Positions 1 to 8,083 of a stretch of 58,010 nt of DNA are shown here, one piece after another; position 1 is the stretch's first letter, and the number at the start of each line of letters is the position of its first letter. The notes beneath the pieces were generated by a model. The model was given only the letters and a program-made list of their open reading frames with translations. It had not been told where the DNA came from and searched no databases. Source of the DNA: CALSPH01 sp041690035 (GTDB lineage: Bacteria; Bacteroidota; Bacteroidia; NS11-12g; UBA955); NCBI GenBank assembly GCA_041690035.1, contig JBDNFC010000072.1:1-58010 (forward strand), given 5' to 3'. Both the position numbers and the translations under genes were made by a program.

Positions 1-1716
1 AATAATACTATCGGTAGATATTTGTTGGTTAGTAGATGCATAGCGCCAATCGAATATTATAGGGCGTGTGCCATAGCCAATGCGAGGAATAAGAGAAATG
101 GAATCAAACTCACAAACAAAAGTATCTTTTACGGCCAATTCTACTTCTATAAATTTAGGAATAATAATGGTATCTAAATAAAGTGATGGGCAGCTTGCGG
201 TATTATTGATTAATAATTCCATAATATAAGTACCTCCTTTTCTAAACCTAAAAGAATCTTTTTGCTTAGAAGATGTATTTATGATTTGTGTTTGATCCAA
301 AGTTTTTATTGTCCAAATATATCTAGGCAGTCCTTCAAAATCAGTGGGTAAAATGGCCTCATATCGTAATTTTCCGCATGGAAAAGTATCATATTTTCTG
401 GCAGCCTGAGCGCGTTTTTTTACAATAATAGAATATCCTCTGATAGTGATTGCAGGTCTTGGGCAAGCCTGATCTTTTGCAGTAATCGTAAAGTTGTAGG
501 GCAATGTACTGGCCTGACCTATTTTTGGCGTCCAGCAAACTCTAGCAGTTCTTAGCCTAGCTGTTGGGTTGATGATGCTAAAAGAAGCGCCAACAATTCC
601 TTTATTCCATGTTAACGTAGTTGTATCAGGTGTTTGTGATATGCCAGGAGGGGGCACTATCACAGGGTCATCTTTGCTCTTTATATCCATACAAATATTG
701 TCTCCTTCGCAAACAGAAGCAGAATATGGTCCCAAAACTTGTGGTGGATTATTGTTTCCACAAGTTTCTACCCACATTTGTATATCTCTTCTTATTACCC
801 CAATTAAACGCATAACACCGTTGGTATCTTTTCTAAATTCATTAACTTGAACAGCCAAAACACCAATTTCTCCGCAAGTAACAGGAGTAAAAATGATGTC
901 TCCGTTTATTTTATCTATAAAAAATCCAATTGGCGGATCGGCAGTAGGAACTGGAGTGCAAGGATTGGGACTGCTTGGAGGGCAATAGCTTCCTAAAGGG
1001 TTTATGCAGTCTAATGGCGAAGTTGGAACTAAATCGTTCGTCATTGAACCTAATGGACAAACCAATGCATAAGAAAGTGAATCTAAATCCTCATCACTTG
1101 CACCACTGTTATAGGTATAAGGCTGATTACAGCATGCAAAAGCTACAGGCGGATTGGTTAATTTGGGAGAATTATTACATAATGAATCTTTAGTTTTGGC
1201 AAGATTGCAAATATCTAACATTGCATAACTAAAAAAATTTCTATCATTCAAGCCTGTAGTGATGTTGCTGTTTCTGCAGCAAAGGTTGTAAGTAAAGTTA
1301 ATTTGACAACATCCGCTTGCCGCCCATGTTTTGTAAGGTGCTGAATCTAAATTTACGATAATTTCATATTTATGCTCTTCTATCCCTTTTCCACATCCGC
1401 CTGAGCATATACCTGCAGCGGTAAGACATACAGGTGTAACATCAATAATAGAAACACGTGAGGCTGAAAGTGTTATGGAACTGCACCCACCTGCGGCTGG
1501 TGAAATTATTACACTGGCAGTTGCGCCAAGGCCTGCGGAACTACAACCACAATATCTATAAATATTAAAGGTGATTTTATATTTTTTTTTGCCTAAACAT
1601 GCATATGAAATATCACTTCCTGCTACGTGTGTGGCACTTAGTTTTGTGGGATTGAGCATTAATAAACAAATTGTACTCAATATTATAATTGTGGTTTTAT
1701 GTAATTTTTTCATCAT
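1..1716 (-). CDS. Large cysteine-rich secreted surface protein, 3' end missing (runs off left edge)
   Basis: My own translation is open from an ATG at 1716 (or the adjacent ATG at 1713) down to base 1, about 572 codons with no stop. It begins with a signal peptide (MMKKLHKTT, then a hydrophobic stretch) and the mature part starts with HVAGSDISYACLG. To my knowledge that motif marks the N-terminus of a Bacteroidota family of big extracellular proteins that often end in a gliding-motility/T9SS type B sorting domain. Cysteines are frequent (CGC, CSGGCG, CCQ, CCR, CCN), suggesting a disulfide-rich exported protein. The start lies 67 bases after the stop of the upstream T9SS cargo on the same strand, so it is probably the last visible gene of the sigma-factor operon. 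The C-terminus and any sorting signal lie outside the window, so T9SS export is inferred. Confidence 0.75.
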   Translation of the reverse strand, partial: MMKKLHKTTIIILSTICLLMLNPTKLSATHVAGSDISYACLGKKKYKITFNIYRYCGCSSAGLGATASVIISPAAGGCSSITLSASRVSIIDVTPVCLTAAGICSGGCGKGIEEHKYEIIVNLDSAPYKTWAASGCCQINFTYNLCCRNSNITTGLNDRNFFSYAMLDICNLAKTKDSLCNNSPKLTNPPVAFACCNQPYTYNSGASDEDLDSLSYALVCPLGSMTNDLVPTSPLDCINPLGSYCPPSSPNPCTPVPTADPPIGFFIDKINGDIIFTPVTCGEIGVLAVQVNEFRKDTNGVMRLIGVIRRDIQMWVETCGNNNPPQVLGPYSASVCEGDNICMDIKSKDDPVIVPPPGISQTPDTTTLTWNKGIVGASFSIINPTARLRTARVCWTPKIGQASTLPYNFTITAKDQACPRPAITIRGYSIIVKKRAQAARKYDTFPCGKLRYEAILPTDFEGLPRYIWTIKTLDQTQIINTSSKQKDSFRFRKGGTYIMELLINNTASCPSLYLDTIIIPKFIEVELAVKDTFVCEFDSISLIPRIGYGTRPIIFDWRYASTNQQISTDSII

Positions 1717-1741
1717 GTTTTAATTATTTAGTATCCTTATA

Positions 1742-1763
1742 TTAAAAAAACAAATTTTTTTAA
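1742..1763 (-). terminator. AT-only inverted repeat, weak terminator candidate
   Basis: Nine-base arms (TTAAAAAAA and TTTTTTTAA) flank a 4-base loop in the gap between two minus-strand genes. It contains no G or C in the stem, so it may be no more than a low-complexity run. It does not rule out read-through. Confidence 0.25.
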
Positions 1764-1783
1764 GGTTTTGTTGCTTAGCCAAT

Positions 1784-3235
1784 TTATGTTTTTAAGATTT
1801 TGAATAATTTATGTTTTATTTTAAGTAAATATATGCCATTTGAATAGTTGGCTAAATTGAGTGCAAAATGTAGGCTTGGTTCAATAATTTCATTTTTTAT
1901 AAGCGTTCCATTCATATCATAAAGCTCGTATTGAGTAATAATGGATGATGAATTAATTGATGTAAAACTAGAAAAAGGATTTGGATAAATTTCAATCTTA
2001 TCTTGCACAGATAGTGTAGTTTTATTTGTTTTAAATTGATTGAACCTATATGCATTTGCTATTACGTCATGTTTTGGATAAGTAGCTTCTAAAGAATCTA
2101 GATTATGGTGCAAAACAATTGCACCATCTATTACTATAAAATTTTCTTTAGGCCAATAGTTTTGCTCAAAAATCATAAGTCCATTTCTATCTCCTGGGAT
2201 ATTTTGCTCTGTATCTTCTTTCCAAAAATTAGAATCACCTGCTGTTTTGTTTGGAAAAGCATAATCGATAGTCTTAGTTCCATCTATTCCTAAATTGCCT
2301 AAAACCATTTTATTTCCACCTTTCCACTTTCCATTCATGTAATTTAAGTAATCATATTTATTGATTGGCAATCCATTTTGGTCGTTTGTTTTTTGAGTGT
2401 AGTAATGGGTATTTTTTAGTGTTTTATTCAAAAGGATAACAGATAAATAGTTGCCTTCAATATTATTTTTTGGATAGCCTATCATAGCATTATTGAGCAC
2501 ATCTGTGGCTATATAATTTTGTAAAGAGGTATCAAAAAAGGCATGAAAATTTATCCCGATTTTTATGCTATCGTAGTTTTTATCACTTTTATTTTTTAAT
2601 ACAAATCTAAATCCGATTGTGTTTTCAAATAATAGGTCTCCTGATGAAGGAAAAACATAAAAATAATTAATACTTTCTATATTTACTGCATTAAAATTGT
2701 TTTTATGATTCTGTAAATCATTATGTATACTTACCATTGTTTCCTCGCCTCTAATGTTTGGGAGTTCGCCCAATTGGGGCTCATACATAGTATTGCTATT
2801 AAAGTCTATAAACGAAGCAAATACTTGATTATTTGTGCTAGCAGGCCAGTTTTTTATTTCTGCACTTATATTTGTAAGATTGTTTTTATGGGATTTTATC
2901 TGTTGTTGTGTAATTTTATTAATCTTTAAAAAATGAGAATCTTTCTGATTAAATGAAATAGGTCCGATAGAAAAATCGTTATAGCCTGGTCCATTTTGAA
3001 TGCACATAAAGGTATCTGCGTTTTTTATGGTTAATACCCAAATACCAATGTTGTCTAAAAAATTAAAATTATTATTATTTAAATTACTTGCAGAGAGGTA
3101 GTTATAGGCATTACTTGTATTTTGATTTAGCTTAATGCTTGCATTACTTATAGATAAAGATTGAGATAAAACAGCTCTATGGCTTAATCCTAGTAGGAAT
3201 AAAATAATAAATCTGTTATAAAGTCTCAATTTCAT
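1784..3235 (-). CDS. T9SS type A sorting domain-containing surface protein
   Basis: A 483-residue exported protein. Residues 1-25 form a signal peptide ending AVLSQ. The last 75 residues are a type A sorting domain: IEIYPNPF near 414, then YELYDMNG, then NGIYLLKI, which is the pattern recognised by the type IX secretion system at the outer membrane. The middle, about 380 residues, is Asn-rich and I do not recognise a catalytic domain in it. The gene follows the TM/beta-barrel protein by 25 bases, so it is probably cotranscribed with it and with the ECF sigma factor. I infer that it is a surface protein whose expression answers to that sigma factor. The molecular function is unknown. Confidence 0.85.
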   Translation of the reverse strand: MKLRLYNRFIILFLLGLSHRAVLSQSLSISNASIKLNQNTSNAYNYLSASNLNNNNFNFLDNIGIWVLTIKNADTFMCIQNGPGYNDFSIGPISFNQKDSHFLKINKITQQQIKSHKNNLTNISAEIKNWPASTNNQVFASFIDFNSNTMYEPQLGELPNIRGEETMVSIHNDLQNHKNNFNAVNIESINYFYVFPSSGDLLFENTIGFRFVLKNKSDKNYDSIKIGINFHAFFDTSLQNYIATDVLNNAMIGYPKNNIEGNYLSVILLNKTLKNTHYYTQKTNDQNGLPINKYDYLNYMNGKWKGGNKMVLGNLGIDGTKTIDYAFPNKTAGDSNFWKEDTEQNIPGDRNGLMIFEQNYWPKENFIVIDGAIVLHHNLDSLEATYPKHDVIANAYRFNQFKTNKTTLSVQDKIEIYPNPFSSFTSINSSSIITQYELYDMNGTLIKNEIIEPSLHFALNLANYSNGIYLLKIKHKLFKILKT

Positions 3236-3260
3236 CGAAAAGTTTATTAAAGCCTCAAAT

Positions 3261-4595
3261 CTAATGCATTAAATACTTGATTCCAAAATTAGCTCCAAAA
3301 ATATTTTGAAATTGATTAATATCGTTTTTATAAATATTTGTCATGCTTGTTCTTATCACTGGGTTTATAAATATAGCATATTGGGGTTTAATAAAGAATC
3401 CATATTCTAAACCAAAAGTTCCATATAGATTCACGTTTTTTAGCTGTGATAATTTGATTCTTCCGTTTAAAGCATCTGCATTTTCATTTAAAACAGCACC
3501 CTTACTCTTTGTATAAATATTGGCAGCTAACCCCATTTGCGGTTGAAAATAGTGTTTGCCATGCTGCCATCGCATCCCTATTGTTAATGGTATGTCAATA
3601 AACTGATGTTGCCCTCTACCTCCTTTGATTGTAGAAAAAGCAGTGTCATAAATATCGATTCTTTGAGGCTGACTTCCTGGATCTATTATGTAGCCAATTT
3701 TATGGTTTACAAAACTTTGTATAAAATCTTGCCGCTGTGTAACATAATTTATATTGCCAAGTCCTAATCCAATATATCCATTTTTTAATAAGTTATACTG
3801 AACATTAAACCCATAACCTATGCTATACAAAGCATCTTCTCTTTGGTTTATCTTATTGCTTAATCGTAAATTTCCTGTAGTTTTTCTATAGATATCATAT
3901 ACGCCAGTAAAGACATTTATTTCGTTAGGAATTAAAAAATATTTTAGCGGTTTGTTTGGTCCGGATGTCTTTAGCTCTGGCAACAAAGCAAGGTTATTTA
4001 TTGCTACATTTATTTTTTTATATTGTGGGTAAAGGCTTCTATTGCTGAGTCTTTTATTTTTAATAACTAAGGGGCTTTCTAAGTTGTTGGTGCCTTTATA
4101 ATCCGCTTCTTGCGCAGTAGCCAATGAGTTTTTAAAATCTTTTAAATCAATATTATTTTTAGCAGGCTCAAAACTTTTTAATAGGTTTATATGCTGTTTT
4201 TTTATTTTTATGGGATTGCTTTTAATCAAGTTTTCAGATATTTTAGCTTTAGTTTCTAATTTGCTTTCAGTTTTTGAGTTATTTTGGGTTTCGCTTTTTA
4301 TTGTTTTTTTGACAGTATTATTAAATGCAATAATATTTGTATTTGCCAATTCTTCTTTTTTAGCATTTATTGCTGCCAATTCTTTTTCAGTTACTCCATC
4401 TGGCAATTCTCCCCAAAATTTTTGAAAAGCTGTGGTGCCAAAAACTACTAACATTAATCCGATAGCGCTAAGCATAAAAAATTTATTTTTATTTAATCTG
4501 CTTTTTCTGGTGTTTATTATATTGTTAAATAAATTTTTATCAGAGGGGTCTATCTCCATATTTATTAGTTCTGATATAATTTCTTTTTTAAACAT
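3261..4595 (-). CDS. One-TM protein with C-terminal outer-membrane beta-barrel-like domain, partner of ECF sigma factor
   Basis: A 444-residue protein. Residues 1-38 are charged and probably cytoplasmic, 39-60 form one hydrophobic helix (FFMLSAIGLMLVVFG), then comes a long Lys/Asn-rich linker to about residue 215. Residues 220-444 look like a PorT/OmpA-type beta-barrel, with alternating hydrophobic strands such as GYIGLGLGNINY, FIDIPLTIGMRW and NLYGTFGLEYGF. Its ATG lies inside the 3' end of the sigma-factor gene (8-base overlap), so translation is likely coupled. Position and topology fit an anti-sigma-like partner, with the short N-terminal tail binding the sigma factor. No zinc-finger anti-sigma motif is seen, so that role is inferred. 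Proteins of this layout are often annotated only as outer membrane beta-barrel protein. Confidence 0.7.
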   Translation of the reverse strand: MFKKEIISELINMEIDPSDKNLFNNIINTRKSRLNKNKFFMLSAIGLMLVVFGTTAFQKFWGELPDGVTEKELAAINAKKEELANTNIIAFNNTVKKTIKSETQNNSKTESKLETKAKISENLIKSNPIKIKKQHINLLKSFEPAKNNIDLKDFKNSLATAQEADYKGTNNLESPLVIKNKRLSNRSLYPQYKKINVAINNLALLPELKTSGPNKPLKYFLIPNEINVFTGVYDIYRKTTGNLRLSNKINQREDALYSIGYGFNVQYNLLKNGYIGLGLGNINYVTQRQDFIQSFVNHKIGYIIDPGSQPQRIDIYDTAFSTIKGGRGQHQFIDIPLTIGMRWQHGKHYFQPQMGLAANIYTKSKGAVLNENADALNGRIKLSQLKNVNLYGTFGLEYGFFIKPQYAIFINPVIRTSMTNIYKNDINQFQNIFGANFGIKYLMH

Positions 4596-5130
4596 TTCTT
4601 GTACTTTTATTTATATTTTCTATAAGTATTCTTAGTGAATTTTTTGCTTTTAAGAACTGTGTTCTTGAGGTGGATTCTTGAATTTCTAGTGCTTGAGCAA
4701 TCTCTTTATGGCTATAGCCCTCAACAGCAAACATATTAAATACTGTTCTATAGCCTGTAGGTAATTTTTGAATAAGTTTGTGAATCTCTGCAGCGCTCAA
4801 TTGATCAATAACGGTATTTTTTTCTTCAAAACTTGGGTGATAATGTACATCATCAATATCGATTGTAAATTTTTCTTTCCTCAAAATATTTATTGCAGTA
4901 TTAATCATTATACGCCTAATCCACCCTTCTAGTGATCCTTTGAAGGTAAAATTTTTTATATGATTAAATACTTTGATAAAACCTTCTTGAAGCATATCAA
5001 GTGCCTGATCTCTATCTTTTGCATATCTTAAACAAACGGAAAACATCTTTTTATTAAATTTATAATACAATATTTCTTGAAATTGCTTTTTTTCTGCTGA
5101 GCAACCATTTACTATTTCTTCGTCTGTCAT
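4588..5130 (-). CDS. ECF-type RNA polymerase sigma factor
   Basis: The 180-residue length and two-domain layout are those of extracytoplasmic-function sigma factors. Region 2 covers roughly residues 24-85, with YAKDRDQALDMLQEGFIKVF and the promoter-melting stretch GWIRRIMINTAINILRK. Region 4 covers about 118-172, with LPTGYRTVFNMFAVEGYSHKEIAQAL and a helix-turn-helix for the -35 element. It is the first gene of a minus-strand run with the TM/barrel protein (8-base overlap) and T9SS cargo genes. A promoter candidate lies just upstream at 5148-5174. I infer that it directs transcription of surface-protein genes, possibly its own operon. Confidence 0.92.
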   Translation of the reverse strand: MTDEEIVNGCSAEKKQFQEILYYKFNKKMFSVCLRYAKDRDQALDMLQEGFIKVFNHIKNFTFKGSLEGWIRRIMINTAINILRKEKFTIDIDDVHYHPSFEEKNTVIDQLSAAEIHKLIQKLPTGYRTVFNMFAVEGYSHKEIAQALEIQESTSRTQFLKAKNSLRILIENINKSTRNV

Positions 5131-5147
5131 TTATTTTAGCAAAGCAT

Positions 5148-5177
5148 CGAAAATACTGCATTTTTATTTATTCTCAA
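5148..5177 (-). promoter_or_regulatory. Candidate promoter of the sigma-factor operon
   Basis: On the minus strand TATTTTCG (5148-5155) is preceded, after 19 bases, by TTG. This resembles the Bacteroidota consensus TTG-N19-TAnnTTTG with one T-to-C change in the -7 box. The start codon of the ECF gene is about 18 bases downstream. Confidence 0.45.
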
Positions 5178-5268
5178 TACATAAACACAATAAAAATTAA
5201 AAATGTTGCTTAAGGAATATAAAAATTAAATTATTTATTTATTCTTAGGTTTTGGACAATGCTGAAAT

Positions 5269-5276
5269 TACTTTTG
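5269..5276 (+). promoter_or_regulatory. Candidate -7 promoter box, near-leaderless transcript
   Basis: TACTTTTG matches TAnnTTTG exactly. Transcription would start around 5281-5284, which is at or next to the proposed TTG start codon at 5284, so the mRNA would be almost leaderless. The -33 element is weak: TTG at 5252 is too close and TTA at 5245 is at an acceptable distance. Confidence 0.4.
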
Positions 5277-5283
5277 CACTCTA

Positions 5284-5979
5284 TTGAGCAAAGGAAATTT
5301 AAGATTATTTATTAATTGTGTTACGGCACAATATTATCCAGAAACAAAAAACAATATTGTGCTGACAATGCAAGCTATTGGATTTCAGCAAATCTTTTTA
5401 GAAGAGCAGCTTTGCTGTGGCTGGGTGTATAATTGCACTGGTAATTTTAATGAATCTTTAAATGCACATCAGGCAATAGCATCACAATTATCTCAAGCAG
5501 GGTTAGATTTATATTTTTTAGAACAGCGGTGTTTTGGTGCATATCAAGAGCCCTTAATAGATAATAAGCAAAATGAGATAAAAACCACATACGTAAGCGC
5601 TAAATTGATTAATTTTAATATTTCAAAGTTTTTTGCTTTCAATAATATTAAGGTAAATGCAGTATCTTCTTGTTTTGGTGTAGATTTTTTAAAGCAGATT
5701 TTTCTTCATACTGAGGGTTTAAGTTTGCATTTTCAAAATTTTGGTTTTTGCTGTGGAGCCAATAACTTAGATACAGCATTAAAATTAGATTATAATGATT
5801 TAATTTTTTCATTGATTGAGTCAGCGATACTCAATATAAATGGTGTTAAATTATTTGTTTTTGAGGATGATTTTTGTAGGGCAAGATTTGCAGAAGCTAT
5901 CAAGCATAAAAACTTTGATTTTAGGGTTGAGTTAATGCATTGGGCAGATTTAATAGTTACTTATGGAAATAGCAAATGA
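5284..5979 (+). CDS. (Fe-S)-binding protein with cysteine-rich CCG domains (LutA/GlcF-like)
   Basis: A 231-residue soluble protein with two cysteine-rich (CCG) modules: C12, CCG at 44-46 and C83 in the first, then C130 and CCG at 156-158 in the second. This is the arrangement of LutA/YkgE and of the HdrB/GlcF subunits, which bind an Fe-S cofactor and pass electrons in lactate or glycolate oxidation. The second module is less typical because it lacks the usual SCH motif. The start is TTG, because the next in-frame ATG would remove the first cysteine. It overlaps the Ldh-family dehydrogenase by 17 bases, so the two are translationally coupled and may act on the same 2-hydroxy acid. LutB and LutC partners are absent here. 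Confidence 0.7.
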   Translation: MSKGNLRLFINCVTAQYYPETKNNIVLTMQAIGFQQIFLEEQLCCGWVYNCTGNFNESLNAHQAIASQLSQAGLDLYFLEQRCFGAYQEPLIDNKQNEIKTTYVSAKLINFNISKFFAFNNIKVNAVSSCFGVDFLKQIFLHTEGLSLHFQNFGFCCGANNLDTALKLDYNDLIFSLIESAILNINGVKLFVFEDDFCRARFAEAIKHKNFDFRVELMHWADLIVTYGNSK

Positions 5980-7066
5980 ATATCGGCATTTTGATGCCAA
6001 TGAATTGAATGATTTTGTAAGCCGGATTTTTTGCGAGAAAGGATTTGGTAAATCTGATGCGCTTCTTTGCTCTCAGGTGCTGATAGCTGCAGATTTAAGA
6101 GGAATAGATAGTCATGGTGTTGCTCGGTTGTCGGGCTATTGCAGATTAATTGATATTGGGCGAATAAATCCTAAACCAAATATTAAAGTTTTAAGAAACA
6201 AAGGTATAAATTGTAGCATCGATGCAGATGCTGCTATAGGCTTGGTGTCAGCTCCTTTTGCAATGGATATTGCATTAGATAAATTAGAAATAATGGGCGG
6301 TGGTTTTACCACAATTTGTAACAGCAATCATTTTGGCATTGCGGCATATCATGCCATGAAAGCACTTTCATTTGATGCCATAGGTTTTAGTATGACAAAT
6401 GCAAGTCCACTTGTTAGTCCTGCTAGAGGTAAGGAAAGGATGCTAGGCACAAATCCAATTTGTTTGGCGGTGCCTGCCAATCTGCAAATACCATTTGTAC
6501 TTGATATGGCTACCTCTACGGCAGCAAATGGCAAATTAGAAATAGCAAGCAGAAAAAAACAAGAAATACCTTTGGGATGGTTAATGGATCAAAATGGTCA
6601 TGCATCAGTAAATCCAAATGAGCTAAAAAATAAAGGCAATTTACTCCCATTGGGTTCAGATAAAGATGGGGGTGTGCATAAAGGATACGGCCTAAGCGCT
6701 TGGGTAGATATTTTTTCTGGTGTGCTTTCTGGTGCAAATTATGGGCCTTGGGTGCCTCCATTTGTTTCATTCTTAAATCCTATTGCCAATCAGCCGGGAA
6801 AGGGTTTGGGTCATTTTGTAGGTGCTTGGGCAATTGATGGATTTATGGAGCCAAAAACTTTTAAAGCGCGCATGGATCATTGGATCAAAAGATTTAAAGA
6901 AAGTACACCAATAGATACTCACGAACCTGTTATTATTCCAGGAGAATTAGAACATAATCAGCAAATCAATCGTTTAAAAAATGGTATCCCTTTGCATACA
7001 GAAGTAATCGCAGATCTTAAAGTCCTTGCCAAATCACTAAAAACCACATTTATTCATGAAAAATAA
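5963..7066 (+). CDS. Ldh family NAD(P)-dependent malate/lactate/ureidoglycolate-type dehydrogenase
   Basis: A 367-residue protein matching the type 2 malate/L-lactate dehydrogenase family (distinct from the Rossmann-fold MDH/LDH). Visible hallmarks are ADLRGIDSHGVARL with H51, NSNHFGIAAYHA with H123, MTNASPLVSP, and the nucleotide-binding stretch LDMATSTAANGKLE. The family reduces 2-oxo acids or oxidises 2-hydroxy acids (malate, sulfolactate, ureidoglycolate, 2,3-diketogulonate) with NAD(P). The substrate cannot be told from sequence. It starts inside the Fe-S protein gene and overlaps the next small membrane gene by 11 bases, so the three form one operon. Confidence 0.85.
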   Translation: MEIANEYRHFDANELNDFVSRIFCEKGFGKSDALLCSQVLIAADLRGIDSHGVARLSGYCRLIDIGRINPKPNIKVLRNKGINCSIDADAAIGLVSAPFAMDIALDKLEIMGGGFTTICNSNHFGIAAYHAMKALSFDAIGFSMTNASPLVSPARGKERMLGTNPICLAVPANLQIPFVLDMATSTAANGKLEIASRKKQEIPLGWLMDQNGHASVNPNELKNKGNLLPLGSDKDGGVHKGYGLSAWVDIFSGVLSGANYGPWVPPFVSFLNPIANQPGKGLGHFVGAWAIDGFMEPKTFKARMDHWIKRFKESTPIDTHEPVIIPGELEHNQQINRLKNGIPLHTEVIADLKVLAKSLKTTFIHEK

Positions 7067-7268
7067 AAAAATAAAACTCATTATCTTTATTTCCTTTCTT
7101 TTCTTTCTTTTTGGAGGTGCTTTTATGATGTATCTTATCTTCTTAAAAGGCAATAAAGCTGTTGACCCTAATAGTGTAAAGCCTAGAACTCAAGAAAATA
7201 TAAAATTAATTGACAGTCTTAAAAATGCAGGCTTCTATGGTGAAAAATATAAAAAGGATCGAAAATAG
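7056..7268 (+). CDS. Small single-pass membrane protein, unknown function
   Basis: A 70-residue protein with a basic N-terminus (MKNKKIK), one very hydrophobic helix at about 7-30 rich in Phe, and a charged tail ending KYKKDRK. It overlaps the Ldh-family gene by 11 bases and is therefore probably translated from the same mRNA. I do not recognise a family. An uncleaved signal anchor with a periplasmic tail is the likely topology. Confidence 0.6.
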   Translation: MKNKKIKLIIFISFLFFLFGGAFMMYLIFLKGNKAVDPNSVKPRTQENIKLIDSLKNAGFYGEKYKKDRK

Positions 7269-7281
7269 TAAAAACTATTTT
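7262..7281. terminator. Bidirectional terminator overlapping both convergent 3' ends
   Basis: Eight-base arms AAAATAGT and ACTATTTT with a 4-base loop, followed by a T-run in the plus direction. It contains both the stop codon of the small membrane gene (ending 7268) and that of the DUF4197 gene (7275), so one hairpin serves both strands. Confidence 0.55.
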
Positions 7282-8024
7282 TTCTCAAATACTTTTCTCA
7301 AAATATCATTTACCCTATGATTGATATTTGTTCTAATTCTGCCTTCTTCAAAAGCCACTTTTAGGAAAATCCCATTAAGCGCTTTTTCTGTTGTATGGGC
7401 GCTAAGAGAGTTGCCGCTTATAGGTTTTAATAAACCTAAACTGCTATTTGCCACAACATTGTATTTGCTAACTAGGCTAGCATAACTAGATTGTGCGCTT
7501 ATGCCGGGTAAAAACTCTTTACTTAAACTTAAGTTTATTTTCGGCTGAAAGACATTAAAAAGGGCATCTTTTGTGTTAGATTTTAGATAAATTGTAGCTG
7601 CATCATTGGCGCCACTTAGTATTACTTTAGCATCAGCAAATGTAATGCTATTAATGGCGTTTAAAAAAATCGGAGACGCTTCTTTTGCTGCATCCTCAGC
7701 ACTTCTATTAATAGCAGTAATGGTTTCTTCTATTAATAAATTGCCACCTGGTATGAGTGCAATATTGTTTACGATAATGGCAGCCTCATCTGGCAAAAGT
7801 ATTTTTACTAAATTATCCTTGTAATATCCATCGGGGCTATTTAATATTTTAACTGCAGTATCTGTTCCAACATTTAAAGCACTTTTTAAACCTGTGGCTA
7901 TTTCTTCATCAGATAAATCAGAAGTGGATTTTAAATCAAATTCTTCGCAACTTGAAAGTAGTGAAGTTAAGAGAATAACAATCAGGGTTTTAATATTTTT
8001 GTGTATTTGTATATGTTTTATCAT
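7275..8024 (-). CDS. DUF4197 domain-containing lipoprotein
   Basis: A 249-residue protein with a lipoprotein signal: hydrophobic stretch then LLSSC with the lipid-attachment cysteine at residue 26. The mature part matches the DUF4197 pattern: IATGLKSALNVGTDTAVKIL, then DGYYKDNLVKILLP, and a C-terminal ALNGIFLKVAFEEGRIRTN. The family is widespread in Gram-negative bacteria. Its function is not known to me. It is transcribed convergently with the Ldh operon and divergently from cinA, with about 60 bases between the two starts. Confidence 0.85.
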   Translation of the reverse strand: MIKHIQIHKNIKTLIVILLTSLLSSCEEFDLKSTSDLSDEEIATGLKSALNVGTDTAVKILNSPDGYYKDNLVKILLPDEAAIIVNNIALIPGGNLLIEETITAINRSAEDAAKEASPIFLNAINSITFADAKVILSGANDAATIYLKSNTKDALFNVFQPKINLSLSKEFLPGISAQSSYASLVSKYNVVANSSLGLLKPISGNSLSAHTTEKALNGIFLKVAFEEGRIRTNINHRVNDILRKVFEKK

Positions 8025-8083
8025 GTATGTGTCTATAATTTAGTGTTATTTTGCTCTTTATTAAATTAGAAGCAAATATACAA

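Noticed and set aside
8051..8083. TTG at 8051 as cinA start
   Set aside because: The 11 added residues do not match the family, and a promoter-like TTATTTTG lies at this position.
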